The notes beneath the pieces were generated by a model that was given only the letters and a program-made list of their open reading frames with translations, was not told the origin of the DNA and searched no databases. Below are positions 1-5,224 of a stretch of DNA of 7,771 nucleotides, piece by piece (the stretch's first letter is position 1; every line of letters starts with the position of its first letter). A program made the translations under genes and the position numbers. The DNA comes from Acidobacteriaceae bacterium (GTDB lineage: Bacteria; Acidobacteriota; Terriglobia; Terriglobales; Acidobacteriaceae), in the NCBI GenBank assembly GCA_003165095.1, contig PLSH01000332.1, positions 17,606-25,376 of the forward strand. The letters run 5' to 3'.

Positions 1-396
1 CTGTTCTTCGATCGCGCCCTGGCGGCGGATTTCGATTACCGCTGCAAGCAGGCAGGCCAGCTCGCTTCGAAGATGCGCTTCCTTTCCGCTCCCTGGGTCG
101 GAATGTTGGAGAGCGGCGCGTGGCTGCGCAACGCCAGACATGCAAATGACAGTGCGCGCCGATTCGCCGCGCAGATCGCCGCCATCCCCGGCCTTCGCCT
201 GGTCCAGCCCGTTGAAGCCAACGCGGTCTTTGTTTCCGCTTCCGACGAAATCCTCGAGTGCGTCCGTAACCGCGGCTGGAAGTTTTACACATTCATCGGT
301 GGCGCTGCGCGATTCATGTTTTCGTGGGACAGCGATCCGGCCCGCGTCGACGCCTTCTGCCGCGACCTGAAAGAATGTGCGGCGCAGGCGACTTAA
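1..396 (+). CDS. ltaE: Low-specificity L-threonine aldolase, C-terminal part (5' end outside window)
   Basis: The reading frame is open from base 1 and stops at TAA 394-396, giving 131 residues. The enzyme is a PLP-dependent fold-type I lyase that splits L-threonine or allo-threonine into glycine and acetaldehyde in the cytoplasm. The visible stretch has the family's conserved segment KQAGQLASKMRFLSAPW at about residues 16-32, followed by WLRNARHAN. It ends with the small C-terminal domain, which includes NAVFVSASDE and the closing RFMFSWDSDPARVDAF segment. Family members are about 340 residues long, so roughly the last 40 percent is present. The PLP-binding lysine lies upstream and cannot be checked. 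An ATG at 73 is an internal methionine, not the start, because homology continues upstream to base 1. A related beta-eliminating lyase of the same fold is the main alternative. The gene has no visible link to its downstream neighbour, which lies 248 bp away. Confidence 0.85.
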   Translation: MFFDRALAADFDYRCKQAGQLASKMRFLSAPWVGMLESGAWLRNARHANDSARRFAAQIAAIPGLRLVQPVEANAVFVSASDEILECVRNRGWKFYTFIGGAARFMFSWDSDPARVDAFCRDLKECAAQAT

Positions 397-496
397 GCTC
401 CATCCGCGCTCAACTAACATGCCGCGCCCGAAAACTCCGCCAGTGAAACGTGAGAATAACTCTCAATGTAATCAACGAACTCGTCAACAATTCGGC

Positions 497-557
497 TTTA
501 CTCTATCTTTATGAATAATTCAATTGCATAAGTCGTACGATTGCGCTTATGGTAATT
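497..557 (+). promoter_or_regulatory. Possible promoter region of the AT-hook gene
   Basis: This AT-rich stretch lies about 90-150 bp upstream of the start at 645. It holds several imperfect sigma-70-like hexamers: AATAAT at 514-519, CATAAG at 527-532 and TATGGT at 548-553. A TTGCAT at 524-529 sits 18 bp before the last of these. None pairs with a strong -35 box, so only the region and not an exact promoter is proposed. Confidence 0.25.
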
Positions 558-635
558 CGAGGCGACCGGTGCTCTCCCCTCGCGTACTCGCTTATCCCTG
601 CCACCAACAGGCCGCAGACCGTTTGCCGAACCAAT

Positions 636-640
636 GGAGG
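636..640 (+). promoter_or_regulatory. Shine-Dalgarno GGAGG that fixes the start at 645
   Basis: GGAGG lies 4 bases before ATG 645. It decides between this start and an in-frame ATG at 549, which has no such site and would add 32 residues of non-conserved character. Confidence 0.8.
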
Positions 641-644
641 GTCT

Positions 645-920
645 ATGGGAATATCGGAGATTCTGGCATCAGTCGATCGCGAGATCGCTTTGCTCAAACA
701 TGCGCGCGCACTGCTCGGCGCCGCATCGGCGGCTGTGCCCCCCAAAAAGCGAGGCAGGCCCCGGAAAGCCATAGCGGCAGTTACACCTGAGCCCGCAAAG
801 CCTGTCAAGACAAAAAGGAAAAAGAGACACCTTACTCCTGAAGGACGCAAGCGCATTGCTGAAGCTGTCAAGCGCCGGTGGGAAATCCAAAAGAAGGCTG
901 CGGCTGCCGTTCAGAAGTAA
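645..920 (+). CDS. Small basic AT-hook protein, putative nucleoid-associated or DNA-binding protein
   Basis: This is a 91-residue, strongly basic protein. Residues 2-26 (ISEILASVDREIALLKHARALL core) should form an amphipathic, possibly self-associating helix. Residues 34-41, KKRGRPRK, are a textbook AT-hook with the GRP core that enters the minor groove of AT-rich DNA. A Pro/Lys linker (about 48-60) leads to a C-terminal helix, TPEGRKRIAEAVKRRW, at residues 64-79. I associate this AT-hook plus (S/T)PEGRKRIAxAxKxRW architecture with small uncharacterised proteins of Acidobacteriota; that is recollection. The start is set by GGAGG at 636-640. The gene stands alone, with its own AT-rich upstream region, and faces the end of the minus-strand operon. 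An H-NS/Lsr2-like bridging or silencing role is inferred only from layout: oligomerising helix, then AT-hook. The C-terminal motif loosely recalls NUMOD3-type modules, but no nuclease domain is present. Confidence 0.85.
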   Translation: MGISEILASVDREIALLKHARALLGAASAAVPPKKRGRPRKAIAAVTPEPAKPVKTKRKKRHLTPEGRKRIAEAVKRRWEIQKKAAAAVQK

Positions 921-1130
921 TTCCGCCATCGTACCGGACTAATCAATGTAACTGGGCCTGAGCAGCCTTGGATTTGAAGGCCGCGGCGTGCTGCGGTTCG
1001 CCGCTGACAGGGAATCGTTCGGCATCTGTGCCAGCTGAATGAATAAGCGTAGCTATAGTTATGAGATATATGGCACTGGAGTGTCAATGTTAGTTCATCC
1101 TGGCTGGTTACGGAGCCAGGAGATACTCTT
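921..1130. other. Intergenic spacer between convergent genes
   Basis: The spacer separates the AT-hook gene from the minus-strand Gfo/Idh/MocA gene. It contains a short 6-bp GC repeat (GCGGCG at 983-988 and CGCCGC at 999-1004) and the stronger hairpin at 1098-1121. A frame starting with ATG at 1039 runs on into the neighbouring gene in antisense, has no ribosome site and resembles no family, so it is not called. Confidence 0.5.
1098..1121 (-). terminator. Hairpin at the end of the minus-strand operon
   Basis: TCCTGGCT (1098-1105) and AGCCAGGA (1114-1121) form a perfect 8-bp stem with an 8-base loop, starting 9 bases past the TGA of the Gfo/Idh/MocA gene. Neither strand has a real T-run after the stem. 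It may be a weak intrinsic terminator, a 3' stabilising hairpin, or a barrier shared by the two convergent genes. Confidence 0.45.
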
Positions 1131-2141
1131 TCATCGGCTTATAGATTCCCATTTGTCCGAACTCGAGGAATTGAAGATCGCTTCAATCACCGCCATGTTC
1201 CCAATCGAGTCTTCCAACCCCACTGCGACCTCCGTATCTTCCCGGATCGCCTTGGCGAAGGCATCGCCCTGCATCGTGTATTGATCACCGGTTGGAAAAA
1301 TCTCCGTGGTAATGCCGCTGCCTGTCAGGTCTCCGGTGGAGTCGATAAACAGCCGCGTGGGCCGGTCGTTGGGCGCGTTGAATGGAATCTCCAGTTCGAT
1401 ACGCCCGCGCGTTCCCAGGAAGTGAATTCGCTGGTAAGGAATTAACTGCGTGCTGCAAGTGAAGATCGCGTGGCCGCCGGGAAATTCGAGAATCGCCGAA
1501 GCCAGCCGGTCGGTGCCCATCTGCGCATCGCGCTCGATTGCCGCAACCACCCGCGCCGGCTCCTCACGGAATGCATAGCGCGACGCATGAATTAGATAGC
1601 AGCCAATGTCATACACGCCGCCGCCGCCCGTCTCCACCCGGTTGCGAATATTCGCCGGGTTGATGTTGAAGTAACTGAAGAAGCCCGTCACGGAGCGCAG
1701 TTCGCCGATGCGCGATTCATCGAGTAACTCGCGCAGCCGCAGCCACTGCGGAAAGCTGCGGATCATGAATGCTTCGCAGATTTTAACGCCGGTCCGCGCG
1801 CGCACATCGAGCAGCGTCTTCGCCTCCGCCACCGTCATGCCCAGCGGCTTCTCGCACAATACATGCTTGCCGGCCTCCGCTGCCTTCCTCGTCCACGGCA
1901 CGTGGAGCTGGTTGGGAAGCGGATTGTAAATCGCGTCGATGCCGGGGTCGGCCAGCAGCTCTTCATACGATCCGTAGGCGGTGGGTATAGCGAGCGCGTT
2001 CGCCGCTTCTCTGGCCCTGACCAAATCGCGCGATGCAATGGCCGCGACCGTCGTGCTTTGGCCCCGCTGCATGGCAGGGATCACTTTCTTCAGTCCGATG
2101 GCGGCGGTGCTGAGTACTCCAATGCGAAGCTTTTCCGGCAT
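1131..2141 (-). CDS. Gfo/Idh/MocA-family NAD(P)-dependent oxidoreductase
   Basis: This is a 336-residue cytoplasmic dehydrogenase with an N-terminal Rossmann domain (about 1-120) and a C-terminal alpha/beta substrate domain. The cofactor loop at residues 6-16 reads RIGVLSTAAIG, with Ser where many members have the second Gly. The family signature CEKP is at 96-99, where Lys98 is the expected catalytic and substrate-contacting lysine. A GGGGVYDIGCYLIH segment at 172-185 matches the conserved substrate-domain motif, with Asp178 as a likely active-site residue. Family members act on sugars, inositols and dihydrodiols; the substrate cannot be read from this sequence. ATG at 2141 is chosen because the family usually begins just before this first beta strand. 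A second ATG at 2180 would add MGRGRVRRLYHAS and would sit 3 bases after the upstream stop, allowing translational coupling. Neither start has a clear ribosome site. It is the last gene of the putative exporter operon. Confidence 0.9.
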   Translation of the reverse strand: MPEKLRIGVLSTAAIGLKKVIPAMQRGQSTTVAAIASRDLVRAREAANALAIPTAYGSYEELLADPGIDAIYNPLPNQLHVPWTRKAAEAGKHVLCEKPLGMTVAEAKTLLDVRARTGVKICEAFMIRSFPQWLRLRELLDESRIGELRSVTGFFSYFNINPANIRNRVETGGGGVYDIGCYLIHASRYAFREEPARVVAAIERDAQMGTDRLASAILEFPGGHAIFTCSTQLIPYQRIHFLGTRGRIELEIPFNAPNDRPTRLFIDSTGDLTGSGITTEIFPTGDQYTMQGDAFAKAIREDTEVAVGLEDSIGNMAVIEAIFNSSSSDKWESISR

Positions 2142-2183
2142 AGACGCATGATACAACCGGCGCACGCGGCCCCGGCCCATCCA

Positions 2184-2759
2184 TCAGGACAGGCCGGACG
2201 CTATCCCCACCGCCTCCGCGGCGGTTGCCGCCACGCGCAATAACTCCCGGTTTCCGGGTTTCAGAAATCCCGCTGCCACTGCCGAATCGAGAAAGCTGAG
2301 CAGCCCATCCCAGTAACCCGCCGTATTCAGCAGAATGCAGGGCTTGTCATGCAACCCAAGCTGCGCCCATGTGACCGCCTCCAGCAACTCGTCCAGCGTG
2401 CCGTACCCGCCGGGCAGCGCAATAAACGCGTCCGCCAGCGCATGCATGCGCGCCTTGCGCTCGTGCATCGTCGGCACCAGTTCGAGCACCGTCAATCCGG
2501 TGTGCGCAATCTCCCGGCCTGCCAGCACCTCGGGCAATACGCCGATCACCTCCCCGCCGTGTTCGAGCGCCGCATCGGCTACCGCCCCCATCAGCCCCAC
2601 GTTGGCCCCGCCATACACCAGCCCCAGGCGCGCTGCTGCAATGGCCTCGCCCAGCCTTCGCGCTTCAAAAAGAAATGCCGGATCGACACCCTCGGCAGAA
2701 CCACAGTAAACCGCGACGCGCCGAACCGCCGGGCCACCCGATGAGATCAACTGTGTCAT
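2184..2759 (-). CDS. LOG/TIGR00730-family nucleoside 5'-monophosphate phosphoribohydrolase
   Basis: This 191-residue, single-domain Rossmann-like protein is of usual family length. The family hydrolyses the N-glycosidic bond of nucleoside monophosphates. Plant LOG and several bacterial homologues release free cytokinin bases from their ribotides; others act on AMP and similar nucleotides. Early residues VAVYCGSAEG (about 16-24) form the first strand and phosphate loop. VYGGANVGLMG (48-58) follows, then the MHERK segment (98-102) with the conserved Arg-Lys pair. The hallmark PGGYGTLDE (116-124) is intact, with Glu124 in the catalytic position. An older name, lysine decarboxylase-like, is a misannotation of this fold. 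The start at 2759 has only a weak GGA five bases upstream. The gene lies 42 bp after the exporter and 42 bp before the oxidoreductase start. Which nucleotide it cleaves, and whether it makes cytokinin, cannot be told from sequence. Confidence 0.93.
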   Translation of the reverse strand: MTQLISSGGPAVRRVAVYCGSAEGVDPAFLFEARRLGEAIAAARLGLVYGGANVGLMGAVADAALEHGGEVIGVLPEVLAGREIAHTGLTVLELVPTMHERKARMHALADAFIALPGGYGTLDELLEAVTWAQLGLHDKPCILLNTAGYWDGLLSFLDSAVAAGFLKPGNRELLRVAATAAEAVGIASGLS

Positions 2760-2774
2760 AGATATCCAAGCATA

Positions 2775-2786
2775 CCGCGGCCGCGG
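2775..2786. repeat. 12-bp perfect palindrome in the exporter-LOG gap
   Basis: CCGCGGCCGCGG is a perfect GC-only palindrome in the short gap between the exporter stop and the LOG start. In the transcript it could fold into, or take part in, an intercistronic structure. It may equally be chance in GC-rich DNA. Confidence 0.4.
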
Positions 2787-2801
2787 CTCGATGCGCTCAG
2801 T

Positions 2802-4364
2802 TCAGTTTTTCACGCCCCTGAAGAGCAGGATAATCGGAATACAGCAAAACGAGAGATAACCAAGCAGGCGGAAGTTGTCCACGTAAGCCATCAGCGATGC
2901 CTGCTGCTGAAGCATCTCGTAGATGGCTCCGAGCGCCTTCTGGTGCGCCGCATAAGCGCTCGAGCCCGTCAGGAAAAGCTTGCCCTCAAGTCCTCTCACC
3001 ATGCTTTCGGCGACGCTGGCGGCGGTAAAATGCGACGCCAGGTAGTTCTGGTGAACCTGGGCTCTGCGAACCAGCAGTGTGGTGGCGCTGGCAATTCCCA
3101 CGCTGCCGCCGATATTGCGTACCAGGTTGTAAATGCCGGCCGCATTCCCAATCTCCTGCTTGCGCAGCCGGCTCATGGCCATGGTAGTGAGCGGCACAAA
3201 GATGAAGCCGCCCGCAAAACCATTCATGAAGTTGGGCGTCACAACGGACATCATGGAAATGTCGAGATTCACCCGGCCCAGCATCAGCGTGGAAAATCCG
3301 AGAATCAAGAAACCGAAGGTCAGCAACAGGCGGTTGTCCACGCGATTGACGAGCATGCCCGCAGCCAGCATCGAAAGCATGGAGCCAATGCCGCGCGGAC
3401 TCACCGCCAGGCCGCTCGCGAGCGCCGAATAACCAAGCAGGGTTTGCAGAAACAACGGCAGTAAAGCCGTAGAGCTGTACAGCACGAATCCGTACAAGCC
3501 GGTAATCAGCGTGCCCGCCGCAAAATTGCGGTTCAGCAGTATGCGCAGTTGCACAATCGGTTCGCGGCACTTCAATTCCCGCGCCACAAACGCGATAAAG
3601 GCCGCCACGGAAGTGGCCGCGGTCCACCGGATCCAGGTCGCGGAAAACCAGTCCGCTTCCTGCCCTTTGTCGAGCACCAGTTGCAGCGAGCCCAGCCACA
3701 AAGCCATCAAGCCAAAACCCACCGAATCGATCGCGCCTCGAAATGCTCCCTTCAGGTAAGGAGGATCCTCAATGAAGATGCTGACCAGAAAAAGTGCCAG
3801 CACGCCCACCGGTAGATTGATGTAGAAAATCCACCGCCATGAGTAGCTATCGGTAATCCATCCGCCCAGCGTGGGCCCAATCACCGGAGCCACCACGATT
3901 CCCATGCCATAAACCGCCATCGCCTTGCCGTGTTGCCCGCGCGGAAAACTCTCCAGCAGAATGGACTGCGCCAGCGGCTGCATTCCACCACCGCCCGCCC
4001 CCTGCAGAATTCGCGCCAGGATCAGCATGGGCATGTTCGCAGCCATGCCGCAAAGCATGGACGCCCCGGTAAACAGCAAAATCGAGAACATCAGCAGCCG
4101 CTTGCGGCCAATGCGGCGCGCGATCCAGTTGGTGGCCGGCAACATGATCGCGTTCGAGACCAGGTAACTGGTCAGCACCCAGGTGGCCTCGTCGGTCGAG
4201 GCCGACAGGTTCCCCGCAATGTGCGGCAATGCAACGTTGGCCACCGAGGAATCCAGCACCACCATGAACGTGGCCGTCATCACCGCCGTTGCGATTGCCC
4301 AGGGATTGGCCGACGGCGCCCAGGGAAGCGATTCCGCGGCCGGTGCGCGCTGCGAATCGCTCAT
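2802..4364 (-). CDS. DHA2-family (EmrB/QacA-type) MFS multidrug efflux permease
   Basis: This 520-residue inner-membrane proton/drug antiporter has 14 predicted helices, typical of the DHA2 family in length and layout. The first helix (about 22-48) carries motif D1, LDSSVANVALP, at 37-47. Motif A-like NWIARRIGRKRLLM is at 79-92, in the loop between helices 2 and 3. The antiporter motif C, GMGIVVAPVIGPTLGGWI, is at 153-170. A cluster of further hydrophobic segments follows up to IILLF near the C-terminus. ATG 4364 is chosen because GGAGGG at 4378-4373 (minus strand) lies 8 bases before it. A GTG at 4373 would add three residues but overlaps that site. A TetR gene is transcribed divergently, and a probable operator lies between them, so expression is likely induced by its substrate. 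No membrane-fusion (EmrA/HlyD) or outer-membrane partner is present in the window. The substrate is unknown; drugs, bile-like compounds or metabolites are all possible. Confidence 0.93.
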   Translation of the reverse strand: MSDSQRAPAAESLPWAPSANPWAIATAVMTATFMVVLDSSVANVALPHIAGNLSASTDEATWVLTSYLVSNAIMLPATNWIARRIGRKRLLMFSILLFTGASMLCGMAANMPMLILARILQGAGGGGMQPLAQSILLESFPRGQHGKAMAVYGMGIVVAPVIGPTLGGWITDSYSWRWIFYINLPVGVLALFLVSIFIEDPPYLKGAFRGAIDSVGFGLMALWLGSLQLVLDKGQEADWFSATWIRWTAATSVAAFIAFVARELKCREPIVQLRILLNRNFAAGTLITGLYGFVLYSSTALLPLFLQTLLGYSALASGLAVSPRGIGSMLSMLAAGMLVNRVDNRLLLTFGFLILGFSTLMLGRVNLDISMMSVVTPNFMNGFAGGFIFVPLTTMAMSRLRKQEIGNAAGIYNLVRNIGGSVGIASATTLLVRRAQVHQNYLASHFTAASVAESMVRGLEGKLFLTGSSAYAAHQKALGAIYEMLQQQASLMAYVDNFRLLGYLSFCCIPIILLFRGVKN

Positions 4365-4372
4365 CGGGCCCA

Positions 4373-4378
4373 CCCTCC
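4373..4378 (-). promoter_or_regulatory. Shine-Dalgarno of the exporter gene
   Basis: Read on the minus strand this is GGAGGG, 8 bases before ATG 4364. It supports that start over the GTG at 4373, whose first base falls inside it. Confidence 0.75.
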
Positions 4379-4423
4379 GCGGCGCTCTCTGGACCGGTGG
4401 AGCAGTGCGCTGTATGTTGGGTA

Positions 4424-4441
4424 AATGACCATGCGGTCATT
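4424..4441. promoter_or_regulatory. Probable TetR operator, 7+7 inverted repeat
   Basis: AATGACC (4424-4430) and GGTCATT (4435-4441) are exact reverse complements separated by ATGC, giving an 18-bp dyad, the normal size for a TetR-family dimer site. It lies between the divergent tetR and exporter genes and overlaps candidate promoter elements on both strands, so one bound dimer could repress both directions. The assignment to the neighbouring TetR protein is inference from position and symmetry. Confidence 0.65.
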
Positions 4442-4451
4442 CAAGTATACT
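4425..4451 (+). promoter_or_regulatory. Candidate promoter of the tetR gene
   Basis: TATACT at 4446-4451 matches the -10 consensus at five of six positions. ATGACC at 4425-4430, 15 bp upstream, matches the -35 box at four of six. The -35 lies inside the operator dyad, fitting autorepression. Spacing is shorter than ideal. Confidence 0.35.
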
Positions 4452-4456
4452 GTAAA
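4428..4456 (-). promoter_or_regulatory. Candidate promoter of the exporter operon
   Basis: On the minus strand TTTACA (4456-4451) matches the -35 consensus at five of six positions. CATGGT (4433-4428), a weak -10, follows 17 bp later. The operator dyad covers the spacer and -10. AGTATACT (4444-4451) is itself palindromic, so its TATACT could also act as a -10 in this direction, though without a good -35. Confidence 0.25.
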
Positions 4457-4476
4457 GTCATAACAGGAAACGTGCC

Positions 4477-4494
4477 GCCGGGCGATGCCCCGGC
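4477..4494 (+). promoter_or_regulatory. GC hairpin in the tetR leader
   Basis: GCCGGG (4477-4482) and CCCGGC (4489-4494) can pair around a 6-base loop. A second GC-rich symmetry follows: TGCCC at 4504-4508 and GGGCA at 4523-4527. If translation starts at ATG 4541 these lie in an untranslated leader. If it starts at GTG 4472 they are simply coding sequence. Confidence 0.3.
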
Positions 4495-4540
4495 CGGCGA
4501 ATCTGCCCCCGGGGAGTCCCGCGGGCAATCAGCACCTGAG

Positions 4541-5152
4541 ATGAAAACCAAGAACCAGATCGTCACCGAATTCCGCCGCCACGCCATCCTCGATGCCGCG
4601 CGCAAGGTCTTCGCGCGCAAGGGCTTCTCCCAGGGAATCGTGGACGATATCGCCACCGAAGCCGGGCTGGCAAAAGGCACCATCTATCTCTATTTCCGCT
4701 CCAAGAAAGACATTTACAAAGCCCTTTTGCACCACGACATGGAAGCCTTAAAAGCCAACGCCCTTGAGCGCATTGCCGGCGCCGTCACGCTCCGGGAAAA
4801 AATGGCCGCGTTCGCACTCGTCCGGCTTGAAAATGCAGAGGCTAACAGGGAAATCTTTCGCATCATGGATACCCAGCCCGCCAACCTCTCGTTTACCCGC
4901 AGCCAGTATCGCGATTGGCTTCAGGAACCTGTCTTACAGCTGGCCGCCGCCATTGAAGACGCTCAGCGCAGAGGCGAGGTGACGGCCGTGCCAGCGGAAA
5001 AAGCGGCCTGGGCTGTTTCCGACATGGTGCGTGGAGCCATCCAGCGCCGGCTGCTGGGACAAACCGATTTGACCTTGGACCAGGAAGCCGAATTCGTGGT
5101 CGATCTGATCTGGGCGGCGCTCCGCCCCCATACAACTCGTGAAAACGCATGA
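4541..5152 (+). CDS. TetR/AcrR-family transcriptional repressor, likely local regulator of the exporter
   Basis: This 203-residue protein has an N-terminal TetR DNA-binding domain (about 10-60) and a helical ligand-binding and dimerisation domain (about 65-195). The recognition region DDIATEAGLAKGTIYLYF (35-52), followed by RSKKDIY, is the classic TetR helix-turn-helix and YxYF signature. The C-terminal half is variable, as usual, with WAVSDMVRGAIQRRLLG near 157-173 resembling the AcrR-type C-terminal domain. Divergence from the exporter gene and the AATGACC/GGTCATT dyad between them point to repression of the exporter operon and of itself, relieved when a ligand binds. ATG 4541 gives the usual short N-terminus but has only a weak ribosome site (TGAG). 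An in-frame GTG at 4472, with AGGA three bases before it, would add 23 Pro/Gly/Ala/Glu-rich residues and cannot be excluded. The frame stays open much further upstream only because the region is GC-rich. Confidence 0.9.
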   Translation: MKTKNQIVTEFRRHAILDAARKVFARKGFSQGIVDDIATEAGLAKGTIYLYFRSKKDIYKALLHHDMEALKANALERIAGAVTLREKMAAFALVRLENAEANREIFRIMDTQPANLSFTRSQYRDWLQEPVLQLAAAIEDAQRRGEVTAVPAEKAAWAVSDMVRGAIQRRLLGQTDLTLDQEAEFVVDLIWAALRPHTTRENA

Positions 5153-5224
5153 TGCGACCCGGCGACCGTCGATACCCTTAGGACGGTACACTGGATACAG
5201 GACCCTTCCCGCCCGGATCACGCC

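Larger units (their letters stand above)
397..644. other. Intergenic spacer with AT-rich patch
   Basis: The spacer runs from the threonine aldolase stop to the AT-hook gene start. The first part contains a weak 5-bp inverted repeat (TGAGA at 451-455 and TCTCA at 461-465) without a T-run, so it is not a convincing terminator. Bases about 465-560 are clearly richer in A and T than the rest of the window, which fits a promoter region for the gene at 645. No coding frame here resembles a protein. Confidence 0.6.

Noticed and set aside
451..465. Inverted repeat TGAGA/TCTCA after the threonine aldolase gene as a terminator
   Set aside because: The stem is only 5 bp and AT-containing, with no T-run, and it starts 54 bases past the stop. 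This is too weak to call.
549..644. Upstream ATG extension of the AT-hook protein
   Set aside because: The ATG at 549 has no ribosome site and the extra 32 residues look non-coding, whereas ATG 645 has GGAGG four bases upstream.
1039..1284. Plus-strand open frame of 81 codons downstream of the AT-hook gene
   Set aside because: More than half is antisense to the oxidoreductase gene. It has no ribosome site and no family resemblance, and its amino acid make-up fits a chance frame.
2986..3699. Minus-strand 237-codon frame inside the exporter gene
   Set aside because: It is an out-of-frame shadow of the exporter. The His/Gly/Ala/Arg-rich translation has no domain.
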